Positions 51,491 through 60,560 of a DNA stretch of 64,000 nucleotides are shown here, piece after piece (positions within the stretch are counted from its first letter, which is position 1; each line of letters opens with the position of its first letter). The notes under the pieces are model-generated. The model ran no database searches, was not told the DNA's origin, and saw only the letters and a list, made by a program, of their open reading frames with translations. The DNA is taken from positions 1 to 64,000 of the forward strand of contig NZ_MCNV01000035.1 in NCBI RefSeq assembly GCF_001718195.1, read 5' to 3'. The position numbers and the translations under genes are program-made. The DNA is from Paraburkholderia nodosa. Lineage in GTDB: Bacteria > Pseudomonadota > Gammaproteobacteria > Burkholderiales > Burkholderiaceae.

Positions 51491-52909
51491 ATGAAAGACA
51501 GAGCGAGGACGCAAGCCTTGCCCATGACGCGCGTCGAGCAGGTGATGCAGGCGCTGCGCGAGCGCATTGCCGCGCGCTCGCTGGCTGCGGGCGCACGCGT
51601 GCCGTCCATCCGGGCGATGAGCGGGCAGCTTGGCGTGTCGAATTCGACGGTGGTGGAGGCCTACGAGCGCCTCGTCGCCGAAGGCGTGCTCGTCGTGCGG
51701 CGCGGCGCCGGATTTTTCGTGGCCGGGCACGCGCCGCCGCTCGCGCTCGCCGCGCTCGGGCCGCAGCTCGACCGCGAGATCGATCCGCTCTGGCTCACGC
51801 GCCAGTCGCTGCAGACCGAGGCCGACGCGCTGCGTCCCGGCTGCGGCTGGTTGCCCGCCTCGTGGCTGCCGCAGGACGCCGTGCGGCGCGCGCTGCGCGC
51901 CCTTGCACGCGACCCGCGCGCGCCGCTCACCGATTACGCGTCGCCGCTCGGCCTGCCGGCGCTGCGCCAGCAGCTGGCATGGCGGCTCGGCCAGCACGGC
52001 GTGGAGGCCGCGCCCGAGCAGATCGTGCTGACCGATGGCGGCACCCAGGCGCTCGACCTGCTGTGCCGCTTTCTGCTGGAGCCGGGCGATACCGTGCTCG
52101 TGGACGACCCGTGCTACTTCAATTTCCAGGCGCTGCTGCGCGCGCATCGCGTGCGCGTGGTCGGGGTGCCGTACACGCCGACGGGCCCGGATCTCGCCGC
52201 GTTCGAGCGCACGCTGGCCGAATCGCGCCCGCGCCTTTACGTGACGAACTCGGCGGTCCACAACCCCACCGGCGCGACGCTCGCGCCCGCGGTCGCGCAT
52301 CGCCTGCTCAAGCTCGCGGAGGAGCACGACCTTCTGATCGTCGAGGACGACATCTTCGCCGACTTCGAAATCGAGCCCGCGCCGCGCCTCGCGGCCTTCG
52401 ACGGGCTCGCGCGCGTCGTGACGATCGGCAGCTTTTCGAAGGCGATGTCTGCCGCGGCGCGCTGCGGTTTCATCGCGGCGCGCGCCGACTGGATCGAGCC
52501 GCTCGTGGATCTCAAGCTCGCGGTCTCGTTCGGCAACGGGGAGATGGTGGCGGAACTCGTGCACCGCCTGCTCGTGGACGGCACGTATCGGCGGCACCTG
52601 GACGGCTTGCGCGCGAAGCTCGCCGACGCCATGGGCGAAACGCTGCGGCGGCTTTCGGCGCTGGGCCTGAGCGCATGGACGCGGCCGCAGGCGGGCCTAT
52701 TCGTATGGGCGCAGTTGCCGGACGGACTCGACGCGGCGCAGATCGCGCGCGAGGCGCTGGTGGAAGGCGTGGTGCTCGCGCCGGGCAACGTGTTTAGCGT
52801 GTCGCGCAGCGCGAGCGATTTTCTGCGTTTCAATGTTTCGCAGTGCAATCGTCCGAAGGTCTACGAAACATTGCAGCGTGCGATGGAGCGCGTGGCGCAG
52901 CCGGCATGA
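51491..52909 (+). CDS. MocR/PdxR-type transcriptional regulator (GntR helix-turn-helix fused to aminotransferase-like domain)
   Basis: A 472-residue MocR-subfamily regulator. The GntR-type winged helix lies at residues 12-80 (MTRVEQVMQALRERIAARSL, VPSIRAMSGQLGVSNSTVVEAYERLV). From about residue 110 a fold-type I aminotransferase-like domain follows, with the expected PLP lysine Lys317 (IGSFSKAMSAAARCGF). It uses PLP or a PLP-bound amino compound as effector. GGAG eight bases before ATG supports the start. It most likely controls the divergent EamA exporter. Confidence 0.92.
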   Translation: MKDRARTQALPMTRVEQVMQALRERIAARSLAAGARVPSIRAMSGQLGVSNSTVVEAYERLVAEGVLVVRRGAGFFVAGHAPPLALAALGPQLDREIDPLWLTRQSLQTEADALRPGCGWLPASWLPQDAVRRALRALARDPRAPLTDYASPLGLPALRQQLAWRLGQHGVEAAPEQIVLTDGGTQALDLLCRFLLEPGDTVLVDDPCYFNFQALLRAHRVRVVGVPYTPTGPDLAAFERTLAESRPRLYVTNSAVHNPTGATLAPAVAHRLLKLAEEHDLLIVEDDIFADFEIEPAPRLAAFDGLARVVTIGSFSKAMSAAARCGFIAARADWIEPLVDLKLAVSFGNGEMVAELVHRLLVDGTYRRHLDGLRAKLADAMGETLRRLSALGLSAWTRPQAGLFVWAQLPDGLDAAQIAREALVEGVVLAPGNVFSVSRSASDFLRFNVSQCNRPKVYETLQRAMERVAQPA

Positions 52910-52927
52910 AGCGGCTGCACCCGAGCA

Positions 52928-54232
52928 TCACGGTTCGTGACGCAGATAGCCTTCCTTCGACGGATCGCGCATGCGCCACGAGACGATCAGCGAAATCGCG
53001 CACAGCGCGGTCACGTACCAGTAGAACGTGGACTCGCTGCCTGCCGACTTGAACCACAGCGCGACGTATTCGGCCGAGCCGCCGAACAGCGCATTTGCTA
53101 CCGCGTACGAGAGGCCCACGCCCATCGCGCGCACTTCGGGCGGAAACATCTCCGCCTTGATGAGGCCGCTGATCGACGTGTAGAAGCTGACGATCGCGAG
53201 CGCCACCGTGATCAGCGCGAACGCGGCCACGGGGCTCGCCACGTCTTTGAGCGCATGCATGAGCGGCACTGTGCCGATCACTGCGAGAGAGCCGAACAGG
53301 ATCATCGACGTGCGGCGGCCGATCTTGTCGGACAGCGCACCGAACACCGGCTGCATCAGCATGTAGACGAAGAGCGCGCAGGTCATCACGCTGCTCGCGG
53401 TTTTCGCGTGCATGCCGGCCGTGTTCACGAGGTACTTCTGCATGTAGGTCGTGAACGTGTAGAAGATCAGCGAGCCGCCTGCGGTGAAGCCCACCACCGT
53501 CAAGAACGCGCCCTTGTGTTGCCAGACGCCGCGAATCGTGCCTGCGTCGCGTTTGTGGCGCGACTCGCTCGTCGAGGTTTCGTCGAGCGATTTGCGCAGA
53601 TAGAGCGAGATCAGCGCGGCGAATGCGCCGACCACGAACGGAACGCGCCAGCCCCAGGCCTTCAGTTCTTCGGTGGAAAGCGTCTGCTGCAGGATCACGA
53701 GCACGAGGAGCGCGCAGAGTTGGCCGCCGATCAGCGTGACGTACTGGAACGACGCGAAGAAGCCGCGTCGGCCCTTGAGCGCGACCTCGCTCATGTAGGT
53801 CGCGCTCGTGCCGTACTCGCCGCCCACCGAAAGCCCCTGGAAGAGCCGCGCGACGAGGAGCAGGAGCGGGGCGAACGCGCCGATCTGCGCGTAGGTGGGC
53901 AGCATGGCGATCACGAGCGAGCCGCCGCACATCATGAGCACCGAGATCATCATCGCGCTGCGGCGGCCGTGGCGGTCGGCGATGCGGCCGAACAGCCAGC
54001 CGCCGATCGGGCGCATGAGGAAGCCCGCGGCGAATACGCCGGCGGTGTTGAGCAGCTGCGTGGTGGTGTTGCCGCTCGGGAAGAACGCGGGCGCGAAATA
54101 CAGCGCGCAGAACGAGTAGATATAGAAGTCGAACCACTCGACGAGATTGCCCGACGAGGCGCCGACGATGGCGAATACGCGTCGCCTCGTGTCTTGCGCG
54201 GATAGCGTGGTTGGGTCGGTTTGGACGTCCAT
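52928..54232 (-). CDS. kgtP: alpha-ketoglutarate/proton symporter
   Basis: A 434-residue MFS protein of the metabolite/H+ symport group, very like E. coli KgtP. The N-terminus shows RRRVFAIVGASSGNLVEWFDFY followed by IYSFCALYFAPAFFPSGNTTTQLL, and the signature motif is GRIADRHGRRSAM. Further family segments are RLFQGLSVGGEYGTSATYMSE and KAEMFPPEVRAMGVGLSYA. About 12 helices. It imports 2-oxoglutarate with protons. The start at 54232 has AGGAG upstream; an earlier in-frame ATG exists. It is convergent with the MocR gene (18-nt gap). Confidence 0.93.
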   Translation of the reverse strand: MDVQTDPTTLSAQDTRRRVFAIVGASSGNLVEWFDFYIYSFCALYFAPAFFPSGNTTTQLLNTAGVFAAGFLMRPIGGWLFGRIADRHGRRSAMMISVLMMCGGSLVIAMLPTYAQIGAFAPLLLLVARLFQGLSVGGEYGTSATYMSEVALKGRRGFFASFQYVTLIGGQLCALLVLVILQQTLSTEELKAWGWRVPFVVGAFAALISLYLRKSLDETSTSESRHKRDAGTIRGVWQHKGAFLTVVGFTAGGSLIFYTFTTYMQKYLVNTAGMHAKTASSVMTCALFVYMLMQPVFGALSDKIGRRTSMILFGSLAVIGTVPLMHALKDVASPVAAFALITVALAIVSFYTSISGLIKAEMFPPEVRAMGVGLSYAVANALFGGSAEYVALWFKSAGSESTFYWYVTALCAISLIVSWRMRDPSKEGYLRHEP

Positions 54233-54437
54233 GGGCGGGTCTTCTCCTGGTTTGTGTGTTTTATGGCGAACGGCCGTCATGCGGCCGTCGCAGGAGTTGC
54301 ATCGCGCGCCGCCGGGTCCCGGCGCGCGATGCCCGCGATTTTAGCTAACTGTAATTAAATGTGTGGAAAATGTAATGATGTCGCGAACGGGTCCGAGCAG
54401 GCCCCATCAGGCCGGCGTGATGCGGGCTCGCGAGGCA

Positions 54438-54465
54438 CAAAAAAGCCAGCGGGGAGCCGCTGGCT
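54438..54465 (-). terminator. intrinsic terminator of the DHA2 exporter gene
   Basis: Read on the minus strand: AGCCAGCGG, loop CTCC, CCGCTGGCT followed by a run of T. The 9-bp stem begins 27 nt after the stop codon of the exporter gene at 54492. It separates that gene from kgtP. Confidence 0.85.
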
Positions 54466-54491
54466 GGAGGGGAAAAGCAGGCGAAGCGCGC

Positions 54492-56057
54492 TCAATGCTG
54501 CTTGCGCAGCGGCACGTCACGCAGCAGCCACGACAGCGCGAACGAGAACACCACCACGACCGCAGCCGAGAGATAAACCGTGTGCAACGCCCCGGCGAAC
54601 GCATCGAGATACTGCGCGTGCAGCGCGGGCGGCAGATGGTGGATCACGTCGGGCGTGAGCGGCTGCGGTAGTTCCACGTCGGCCGTGAGCACCCTTTCGA
54701 GCCGTGCATGCAGCCCATGCGAGAACACGGCGCCGAACGCGGCCACGCCGACCGAGCCACCGATCGAGCGGAACAGCGTCGCACCCGATGTGGCCACGCC
54801 CATATGGCGAAATTCCACCGCGTTCTGCACGGCGAGGATCAGCACCTGCATCACCATGCCGAGGCCGCAGCCGAGCAGGCCCATATAGACATACATGAGG
54901 TGAATCGGCGTGTCGATCTGCAGGCGCGCGAGCAGCATCATCGCCACGGCCACGAGCGCGGTGCCCACGATCGGGAATATGCGGTACTTGCCGATCTTGC
55001 TGATGATGCGGCCCGTGATGATCGACATCACGAGCACGCCGCCCATCATCGGCAGCATCTGCATGCCGGCCTGCGAGGGCGTCGAGCCCTTCACCACCTG
55101 CAGATAGAGCGGCAGGAACGTAACCGAGCCGAACAGCGACACGCCCACGATGAAGCCGATCAGGCTCGCGAGCACGAAGGTGCGCTGGCGGAAGAGTTCG
55201 AGCGGCATGATGGGCTCGGCGGCATGCTTTTCCTCGTGGATGAAGCCCGCGACAGCGACGATGCCGAGCAGCAGCGTGAGCCAGAGCGTAGGCGACGTCC
55301 ACGGCAGCAGCGAGCCGCCCTCGCTCGTGAAGAGGATCAGGCAGGTGAGGGCGGCGGCGAGCCAGCCCGCGCCCATGTAGTCGATCACATGCTTCACGTG
55401 CGCGGCGCGCGGCTTGAACACCGCGCCGATTACCACGAGCGCGATCGCGCCGAGCGGCAGGTTGATGTAGAAAATCCAGCGCCACGACAGATGCTCGACG
55501 AGAAAGCCGCCGAGCAACGGCCCGATCACCGTGGCGATGCCGAACACGCCGCCGAACATGCCCTGATACTTGCCGCGCTGAGCGGGCGGAATCACGTCGC
55601 CGATGGCGGCCATCGTCACGACCATCAGGCCGCCGCCGCCAATGCCCTGCAAGGCGCGCAGCACGATCAGCTGCTCCATGTTCTGCGCCACGCCGCAAAG
55701 TGCCGAACCGATCAGGAAGATCACGATGGCGGCCTGCAGCACGATCTTGCGCCCGAACAGGTCGCCGAACTTGCCGTAGAGCGGCACGACGATCGTCGAG
55801 GTGAGCAGGTAGGCCGTGACGACCCACGAGAGCCGGTCGAGCCCGCCCAGCTCGCCGACGATGGTGGGCAGCGCCGTCGAGACGATGGTCTGGTCGAGCG
55901 CGGCCAGCAGCATCACGAGCAGGAGCGCCGGAAACAGCAGCCGGATCGGTGGATGGCCGCCGGTATCGGCAGCCGGGCCCGACGCCAGCACCGCTGCATT
56001 CGCGTGAGTGCCGACCCCCGCCGTAGCGGGCACAGGGTGTTTCGTGCTGGGTTTCAT
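54492..56057 (-). CDS. DHA2-family (EmrB/QacA-type) MFS multidrug exporter
   Basis: A 521-residue, 14-helix drug/proton antiporter. The DHA2 signatures are present: LLAALDQTIVSTALPTIVGELGGL in helix 1, WVVTAYLLTSTIVVPLYGKFGDLFGRK, RALQGIGGGGLMVVTMAAIGDV, and the antiporter motif GIATVIGPLLGGFLVEHLSWRWIFYINLPLG. No EmrA-like adaptor is adjacent, so it may work alone in the inner membrane. It is divergent from a TetR regulator, which most likely represses it. Confidence 0.93.
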   Translation of the reverse strand: MKPSTKHPVPATAGVGTHANAAVLASGPAADTGGHPPIRLLFPALLLVMLLAALDQTIVSTALPTIVGELGGLDRLSWVVTAYLLTSTIVVPLYGKFGDLFGRKIVLQAAIVIFLIGSALCGVAQNMEQLIVLRALQGIGGGGLMVVTMAAIGDVIPPAQRGKYQGMFGGVFGIATVIGPLLGGFLVEHLSWRWIFYINLPLGAIALVVIGAVFKPRAAHVKHVIDYMGAGWLAAALTCLILFTSEGGSLLPWTSPTLWLTLLLGIVAVAGFIHEEKHAAEPIMPLELFRQRTFVLASLIGFIVGVSLFGSVTFLPLYLQVVKGSTPSQAGMQMLPMMGGVLVMSIITGRIISKIGKYRIFPIVGTALVAVAMMLLARLQIDTPIHLMYVYMGLLGCGLGMVMQVLILAVQNAVEFRHMGVATSGATLFRSIGGSVGVAAFGAVFSHGLHARLERVLTADVELPQPLTPDVIHHLPPALHAQYLDAFAGALHTVYLSAAVVVVFSFALSWLLRDVPLRKQH

Positions 56058-56075
56058 CGTGTCCGTCTATCTTGA

Positions 56076-56087
56076 AATTAATTAATT
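56076..56087. promoter_or_regulatory. AT-rich palindrome between DHA2 exporter and tetR
   Basis: AATTAATTAATT is a perfect 12-bp palindrome, 18 nt upstream of the exporter start in a 97-nt AT-rich divergent region. It is the best visible TetR operator candidate, though it also resembles simple AT-rich promoter DNA. Confidence 0.45.
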
Positions 56088-56154
56088 CGGAGGTTAATAT
56101 TAGGACAATTATTCCAGTTGGTCAAAATTCATTTTGTTACCGGGCAGGACACCT

Positions 56155-56883
56155 ATGAACGCGCCAGAACCTTCCCTCGACAGCGCAGGCGGCACGCCAG
56201 GCCGGGCCGCCGCGCGCCGTCCCGGCCGGCCGAGCGGCGGCGTCGGCGGGGCGGAACAGCGCGCGCGTCTGATCGAAGCCGCACTCGCGCTGTTCGCACG
56301 CCAGGGCATCCTCGACACCTCGCTCGCTGCCATCGCCCGCGAGGCGGGCGTGACGCCGGCGATGGTCCACTACTACTTCAAGACGCGCGATCAACTGATC
56401 GACGTGCTGATCGACGAGCGTTTCGTGCCGCTGCGCGAGTCGCTTGGCGACATCTTCGCGGAGCATCCCGACGATCCCGTGGCGGCGCTCACTGCGCTGG
56501 TGCAGCGCTTCGTGGCGCTGGGGCAGCGCAATCCGTGGTTTCCGCCGCTCTGGGTGCGCGACGTCATCAGCGAGGGCGGCGTGCTGCGCCAGCGCATGCT
56601 CGAGCGCCTCGGCCGCGAGCACCAGGAAACGGCCCACACGGCCATTGCGCGCTGGCAGCGCGAGGGCCGGCTCAACGCGGCGCTGGAGCCTGCGCTGCTG
56701 TTCCAGTCGCTGATGGGCCTGACGCTCTTGCCGCTCGCCACCAGCCAGATATGGCGCGGCGACGCGCAGCAGCCACACGTGGGCGTCGAGGCGGTCGCGC
56801 GCCATGCGGTCGCGCTCATCACCCAGGGCGTGGGGCCAGGGCGCATCGACGCACGCACCGATACGGGCATTGATACGGATTAG
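56155..56883 (+). CDS. TetR family transcriptional regulator
   Basis: A 242-residue TetR regulator. A basic N-terminal extension (AARRPGRPSGG) precedes the helix-turn-helix (about 35-80; FARQGILDTSLAAIAREAGVT, AMVHYYFKTRDQLIDVL). The C-terminal ligand domain includes FVALGQRNPWFPPLWVRDV, typical of the CerR/YbiH-like group. AGGA five bases before ATG 56155 fixes the start. It is probably the local repressor of the divergent DHA2 exporter. Confidence 0.9.
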   Translation: MNAPEPSLDSAGGTPGRAAARRPGRPSGGVGGAEQRARLIEAALALFARQGILDTSLAAIAREAGVTPAMVHYYFKTRDQLIDVLIDERFVPLRESLGDIFAEHPDDPVAALTALVQRFVALGQRNPWFPPLWVRDVISEGGVLRQRMLERLGREHQETAHTAIARWQREGRLNAALEPALLFQSLMGLTLLPLATSQIWRGDAQQPHVGVEAVARHAVALITQGVGPGRIDARTDTGIDTD

Positions 56884-56972
56884 CCGCCAGCGCGCGCCGT
56901 GGTACGCTCCGGGACCTTTGCGGCACGCCCCGTGCGCGGTGCCGCGCGAATGTTTCCCGGTCGAGGTCCGGT

Positions 56973-58535
56973 CTGTCTTCTTCTGCTGCTGCTTCCCGCG
57001 CTTCTGCGCATCGAGCCCCCGCCATCGTCTGGTTTCGCGACGATCTCCGGCTCGCCGACCAGCCCGCGCTCGCGCAGGCCGCGGCGAGCGGCCTGCCGCT
57101 GATCTGCGTCTGGATTCACGATCCGCATGCCTCGGGCGAGCGCCCGGAGGGCGGGGCGGCGCGCTGGTGGCGCCATGAATCGCTGCGCGCGCTCGAAGCG
57201 GCGCTGGCTGTGCGCGGCGGCCGCCTGCTGCTCTTGCAGGGCGACGAAGCGGCGACGCTGGACGCCCTCGTCACCGAAACCGGCGCGCAAGCCGTGTACT
57301 GGAACCGCCGCTACGGCGCGGCGCAACGCGAGGTCGATCGCGCCCTCAAAGCCTCGCTGCGCGAGCGCGGCGTCAGTGCGGAGAGCTTCGGCGCCCAGCT
57401 CCTCAACGAGCCATGGACGGTGCTCAATCAGTCCGGCGAGCCGTTCCAGGTCTTCAGCGCCTACTGGCGCGCCTGCCTGCGCATGGGCGATCCGCCGCCG
57501 CCGGAAGGCGAGCCCGAACGGATGATTTTTCAATCGCTGCCAGCACGTCTTACCCAACGTGCATCGAAACTCGACGCGCTCGGCCTGGCGCCTCGCGCGC
57601 CCGACTGGTCGGGCGGCATGCGCGCGGCCTGGCCTGCGGGAGAGGAAGCCGCGCTGGAGCGCCTGCGCGCGTTCCTCGCCACCGACCTCGACGGCTACGC
57701 CGGTGAGCGCGACGAACCCGGCGACGCGGCCACGAGCCGCCTTTCCCCGTATCTCGCCGTCGGCGCGATTTCGCCGCGCCAGGTCTGGGCGGCGCTCAAG
57801 GCGGCGCAGCACGCGCACGGACGTGGATCGGCGCGCCGCGCTGCGAGCGCCGAAAAGTTCGCGAGCGAGTTGGGCTGGCGGGAGTTCTGCCATTACCAGC
57901 GGTTTCACTACGCCGATCTGGCGACGCGCAACCTGCGTCCCGCATTCGACGCCATGCCGTGGCGCAAGGACGCCGCTGGCCTGAAAGCGTGGCAGCGGGG
58001 GCTGACCGGCTATCCGCTCGTCGATGCCGGCATGCGCGAACTCTGGCACACAGGCTGGATGCACAACCGCGTGCGCATGGTCGTGGCATCGTTCATGAGC
58101 AAACATCTGCTGATCGACTGGCGCGCGGGCGAGTCGTGGTTCTGGGACACGCTCGTCGACGCCGACCCGGCCAGCAACCCGGCCAACTGGCAGTGGGTGG
58201 CGGGCTCGGGCGTGGATGCCGCGCCGTATTTCCGCATCTTCAATCCGGTGCTGCAGGGCCAGAAGTTCGACCCGCGCGGCGCCTACGTGCGGCGCTGGGT
58301 GCCGGAGCTGGCGGGCCTGCCCGATGCGCTCGTGCACCAGCCGTGGAAGGCCAGCGCGCAGCAGCTCGAAGCGGCGGGCGTGCGCCTCGGCAAAACTTAT
58401 CCCGAACCTGTCGTCGAGCACGAACTGGCGCGCCAGCGTGCACTCGAAGCCTATGCACAAACGGGCAAGGCCAAGGGCCTTGCCGCTTCGCGACAGAGTT
58501 CAACGCAGGACAAAAAACAGGGCGGCAAAGCGTGA
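56973..58535 (+). CDS. phrB: deoxyribodipyrimidine photolyase without a canonical start codon
   Basis: A class I CPD photolyase. The reading frame shows the normal N-terminus IVWFRDDLRLADQPALAQAA (from 57024), and the FAD domain SPYLAVGAISPRQVWAAL, GWREFCHYQRFHY, GLTGYPLVDAGMRELWHTGW and ASNPANWQWVAGSGVDAAPY. The last in-frame stop is at 56871-56873. Between it and 57024 there is no ATG, GTG or TTG in frame. The first GTG is at 57210, inside the antenna domain. Candidates are CTG at 56973, or a small indel in the CTT/GCT repeat region at about 56976-57000 relative to ATG 56950. The start given here is therefore provisional. The C-terminal part is intact. Confidence 0.75.
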   Translation: MSSSAAASRASAHRAPAIVWFRDDLRLADQPALAQAAASGLPLICVWIHDPHASGERPEGGAARWWRHESLRALEAALAVRGGRLLLLQGDEAATLDALVTETGAQAVYWNRRYGAAQREVDRALKASLRERGVSAESFGAQLLNEPWTVLNQSGEPFQVFSAYWRACLRMGDPPPPEGEPERMIFQSLPARLTQRASKLDALGLAPRAPDWSGGMRAAWPAGEEAALERLRAFLATDLDGYAGERDEPGDAATSRLSPYLAVGAISPRQVWAALKAAQHAHGRGSARRAASAEKFASELGWREFCHYQRFHYADLATRNLRPAFDAMPWRKDAAGLKAWQRGLTGYPLVDAGMRELWHTGWMHNRVRMVVASFMSKHLLIDWRAGESWFWDTLVDADPASNPANWQWVAGSGVDAAPYFRIFNPVLQGQKFDPRGAYVRRWVPELAGLPDALVHQPWKASAQQLEAAGVRLGKTYPEPVVEHELARQRALEAYAQTGKAKGLAASRQSSTQDKKQGGKA

Positions 58536-58733
58536 GCGCGGCCGTCATCGGGCTGTCTTGTGATGCGGCTATCGTGCGCGGCGCGGATGGGCGCACGCGC
58601 GGCACGCAGGAACCGGACGGCATTAAGATTGCTCTATCAGGACGGCCCGCGTTGCCGTGCGCCCGGCGTGACTCCGGGCCCGTAGCCTTGCGGCACTCGG
58701 CCTGACAGACAGAAAGGCATGTAAGCAAACACA

Positions 58734-59144
58734 ATGAACGCAGTACACAAGCTCGACCGGACGACCATCGTCCTCGTCGAAGACGACCCGCACAGCCGGG
58801 CGTCACTGACTTCGCTACTCGAGGCGGAGGGTGCGCATGTCGTGGCGGTCGAAGACGCTGAAACCGGTGTCGAAGCGGCCCTGAGCCTGCACCCCGACGC
58901 CGTGGTCTGCGATCTCGACCTGCCGGCGATGGACGGCTTCTACCTGATCCAGCGTCTGCGCGATTACGAAATCCGCGGCGACCATGCTCCGACCGTCGCG
59001 GTCGCGCTCACGGGCCACACCGACGAAAGCTGGCGTTTGCGCAGCATCGGCGAAGGCTTCCAGCACTTCATGACCAAGCCGGCCCGGCCGGACGAACTGG
59101 TGACGCTGCTGAGCGACGCGATCGACGCGCGCCAGTCGCTATGA
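58734..59144 (+). CDS. single-domain response regulator (orphan receiver)
   Basis: A 136-residue CheY-like receiver with no output domain. Expected residues are present: Glu16-Asp17-Asp18 in VLVEDDPHSR, phosphoacceptor Asp60 in VVCDLDLPAMDG, Thr93 in VALTGHTDE and Lys115 in FMTKPARPDEL. No kinase or output gene is adjacent. It may take part in a phosphorelay or interact directly with a partner protein. It lies 198 nt after the photolyase gene. Confidence 0.88.
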   Translation: MNAVHKLDRTTIVLVEDDPHSRASLTSLLEAEGAHVVAVEDAETGVEAALSLHPDAVVCDLDLPAMDGFYLIQRLRDYEIRGDHAPTVAVALTGHTDESWRLRSIGEGFQHFMTKPARPDELVTLLSDAIDARQSL

Positions 59145-59252
59145 CGCCGCGCGCGTAGCGCGGCGCGAAAGGTGTGGGTGCTGACGGACTGAAGCGCCGC
59201 GACATGCGGCGCGGGCGATCTGTTGCCTGCGCTGAACGGCGGGCAAGAACGG

Positions 59253-59876
59253 TTAGCTAACGGACGAGGGCTGCGCAGTGGCTTCGGGCGCCGCAGCGGC
59301 GCCCGGCTGTGCGGCCTTGTCGACCGAATTGGCCTGGCTCTCCTGGCATTGCGCGCAGAGACCCTTGAGTTCGATGCCGTCGCCGGCGAGCCGGTAGCCC
59401 GCGGCCTCGATCTGCGCAACTAACGCTTGACGCAGCTTGGGCTCGTGCAACTCGGTGACGTTGCCGCACCGCTGGCACACCACGAGAATGCCGTGCTGAC
59501 ACTGCGTGAGGTCGTGGCACACGGCGAACGCGTTGATCGATTCGATGCGGTGGATGAGCCCCGCCGACAGCAGGAAGTCGAGCGCCCGGTAAACAGTCGG
59601 CGGCGCCGAACCCGGATGGATCTGGCGCATTTCGTCGAGCAGCGAATACGCCTTGGTTGCGCGTCCCGAGGCGAGCAGCAGCTCCAGCACCTTGCGGCGG
59701 ATCGGCGTGAGCTTTTCGCCGCGCTCGCGGCAATAGGCCTCGGCCATCGCGAGCGCGGACTCGACCGAAGCGCCCTTGACACCGTCGTGCGAGTGGGCAT
59801 GGCCGTGCGCGTGGTCGTGCGCCTCGGTGTCGCTATGCAGGGTCGGGGCGTCCGGGGACGGTTTTGCTGTCTTCAT
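59253..59876 (-). CDS. Fur superfamily regulator, Zur-like, with His-rich N-terminal extension
   Basis: A 207-residue Fur-family regulator. Residues 14-31 are a His/Asp-rich extension with seven histidines (HSDTEAHDHAHGHAHSHD). The winged helix follows (KLTPIRRKVLELLLASGR, TVYRALDFLLSAGLIHRIES), then the dimer domain with structural zinc cysteines Cys134-Cys137 (CQRC) and Cys174-Cys177 (CAQC). CHDLTQCQHG fits Zur better than Fur. The C-terminal tail (from about 185) is Ala/Pro-rich. Zinc sensing is inferred. No zinc uptake genes are adjacent. Confidence 0.85.
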   Translation of the reverse strand: MKTAKPSPDAPTLHSDTEAHDHAHGHAHSHDGVKGASVESALAMAEAYCRERGEKLTPIRRKVLELLLASGRATKAYSLLDEMRQIHPGSAPPTVYRALDFLLSAGLIHRIESINAFAVCHDLTQCQHGILVVCQRCGNVTELHEPKLRQALVAQIEAAGYRLAGDGIELKGLCAQCQESQANSVDKAAQPGAAAAPEATAQPSSVS

Positions 59877-59933
59877 GCTTGCGATTATACGGGGCGCGCC
59901 GCCGGCCCGCCCGCGCCGCCATGGAGCGACGGC

Positions 59934-60560
59934 TCAGGTGAGCGGCAGATCGATGTACTTGCGGAAGCCCTGACGCTGCGCGATGCGCTGATACCAGCGT
60001 TCGACATTCGGCAGCGGCTCGCGCTCCACGCCTTCGAGTCCGAACCAGCGCCGCGCGTACGCGCCGAGTACGATGTCGGCGAGCGAGAAGCGCTCGTTTT
60101 CCATGAAGAAGCGGCCTTGCAGATGGTGGTCGAGCAGCCGCCAAAGCGGGGTCAGCTGATCGAAGTCGGCCGCGAGCTTCGCCGTGTCGCGCTTTTCGGG
60201 CGGCGTGCGTACGAGCGCGAGGAACACAGGGCGCTCGATGGGCGCGAGCGTGCCGATCGACCAGTCGAGCCAGCGCTCGATCGAGGCGCGCACCTTCGGG
60301 TCGGTCGGGTAGAGCAGGCTCGAAGGGCCGTACTCCATCGCCAGATAGCGCAGGATCGCGTTCGACTCCCACAGCACGAAGGTGCCGTCGGTGATCGTCG
60401 GGACCTTGCCGTTCGGATTCATGGCGAGATAGGAAGGCTCGTTGAGATGGCCGAACGAGCCGCCCGCGTCGATGCGCTGGAACGGCAGCACGAGTTCATC
60501 GCAACACCACAGGACTTTCTGGACATTCACCGAATTGGCGCGTCCCCAGATCGTGATCAT
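59934..60560 (-). CDS. glutathione S-transferase family protein
   Basis: A 208-residue GST. The thioredoxin-like domain begins MITIWGRANSVNVQKVLWCCDEL, with Ser10 as possible catalytic residue, and has NPNGKVPTITDG and LWESNAILRYLA (the glutathione-binding cis-Pro and Glu-Ser). The helical domain contains MENERFSLADIVLGAYARRWF. A ribosome site is weak, but the family start fits 60560. The frame is open further upstream. It is divergent from the NERD-helicase gene. Substrate unknown. Confidence 0.9.
   Translation of the reverse strand: MITIWGRANSVNVQKVLWCCDELVLPFQRIDAGGSFGHLNEPSYLAMNPNGKVPTITDGTFVLWESNAILRYLAMEYGPSSLLYPTDPKVRASIERWLDWSIGTLAPIERPVFLALVRTPPEKRDTAKLAADFDQLTPLWRLLDHHLQGRFFMENERFSLADIVLGAYARRWFGLEGVEREPLPNVERWYQRIAQRQGFRKYIDLPLT

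Noticed and set aside
54708..56075. Plus-strand open frame of 455 codons opposite the DHA2 exporter
   Set aside because: Antisense shadow with unnatural His/Arg/Glu composition.
58661..58679. Short inverted repeat GCCCGG / CCGGGC before the orphan receiver gene
   Set aside because: Six-base GC arms are expected by chance in such DNA. There is no T-tract and no link to a promoter.
59194..59212. GC-rich hairpin GCGCCGC-GACAT-GCGGCGC after the orphan receiver gene
   Set aside because: Stem is good but there is no T-tract on either strand. It may still contribute to termination, but it is not called as a terminator.
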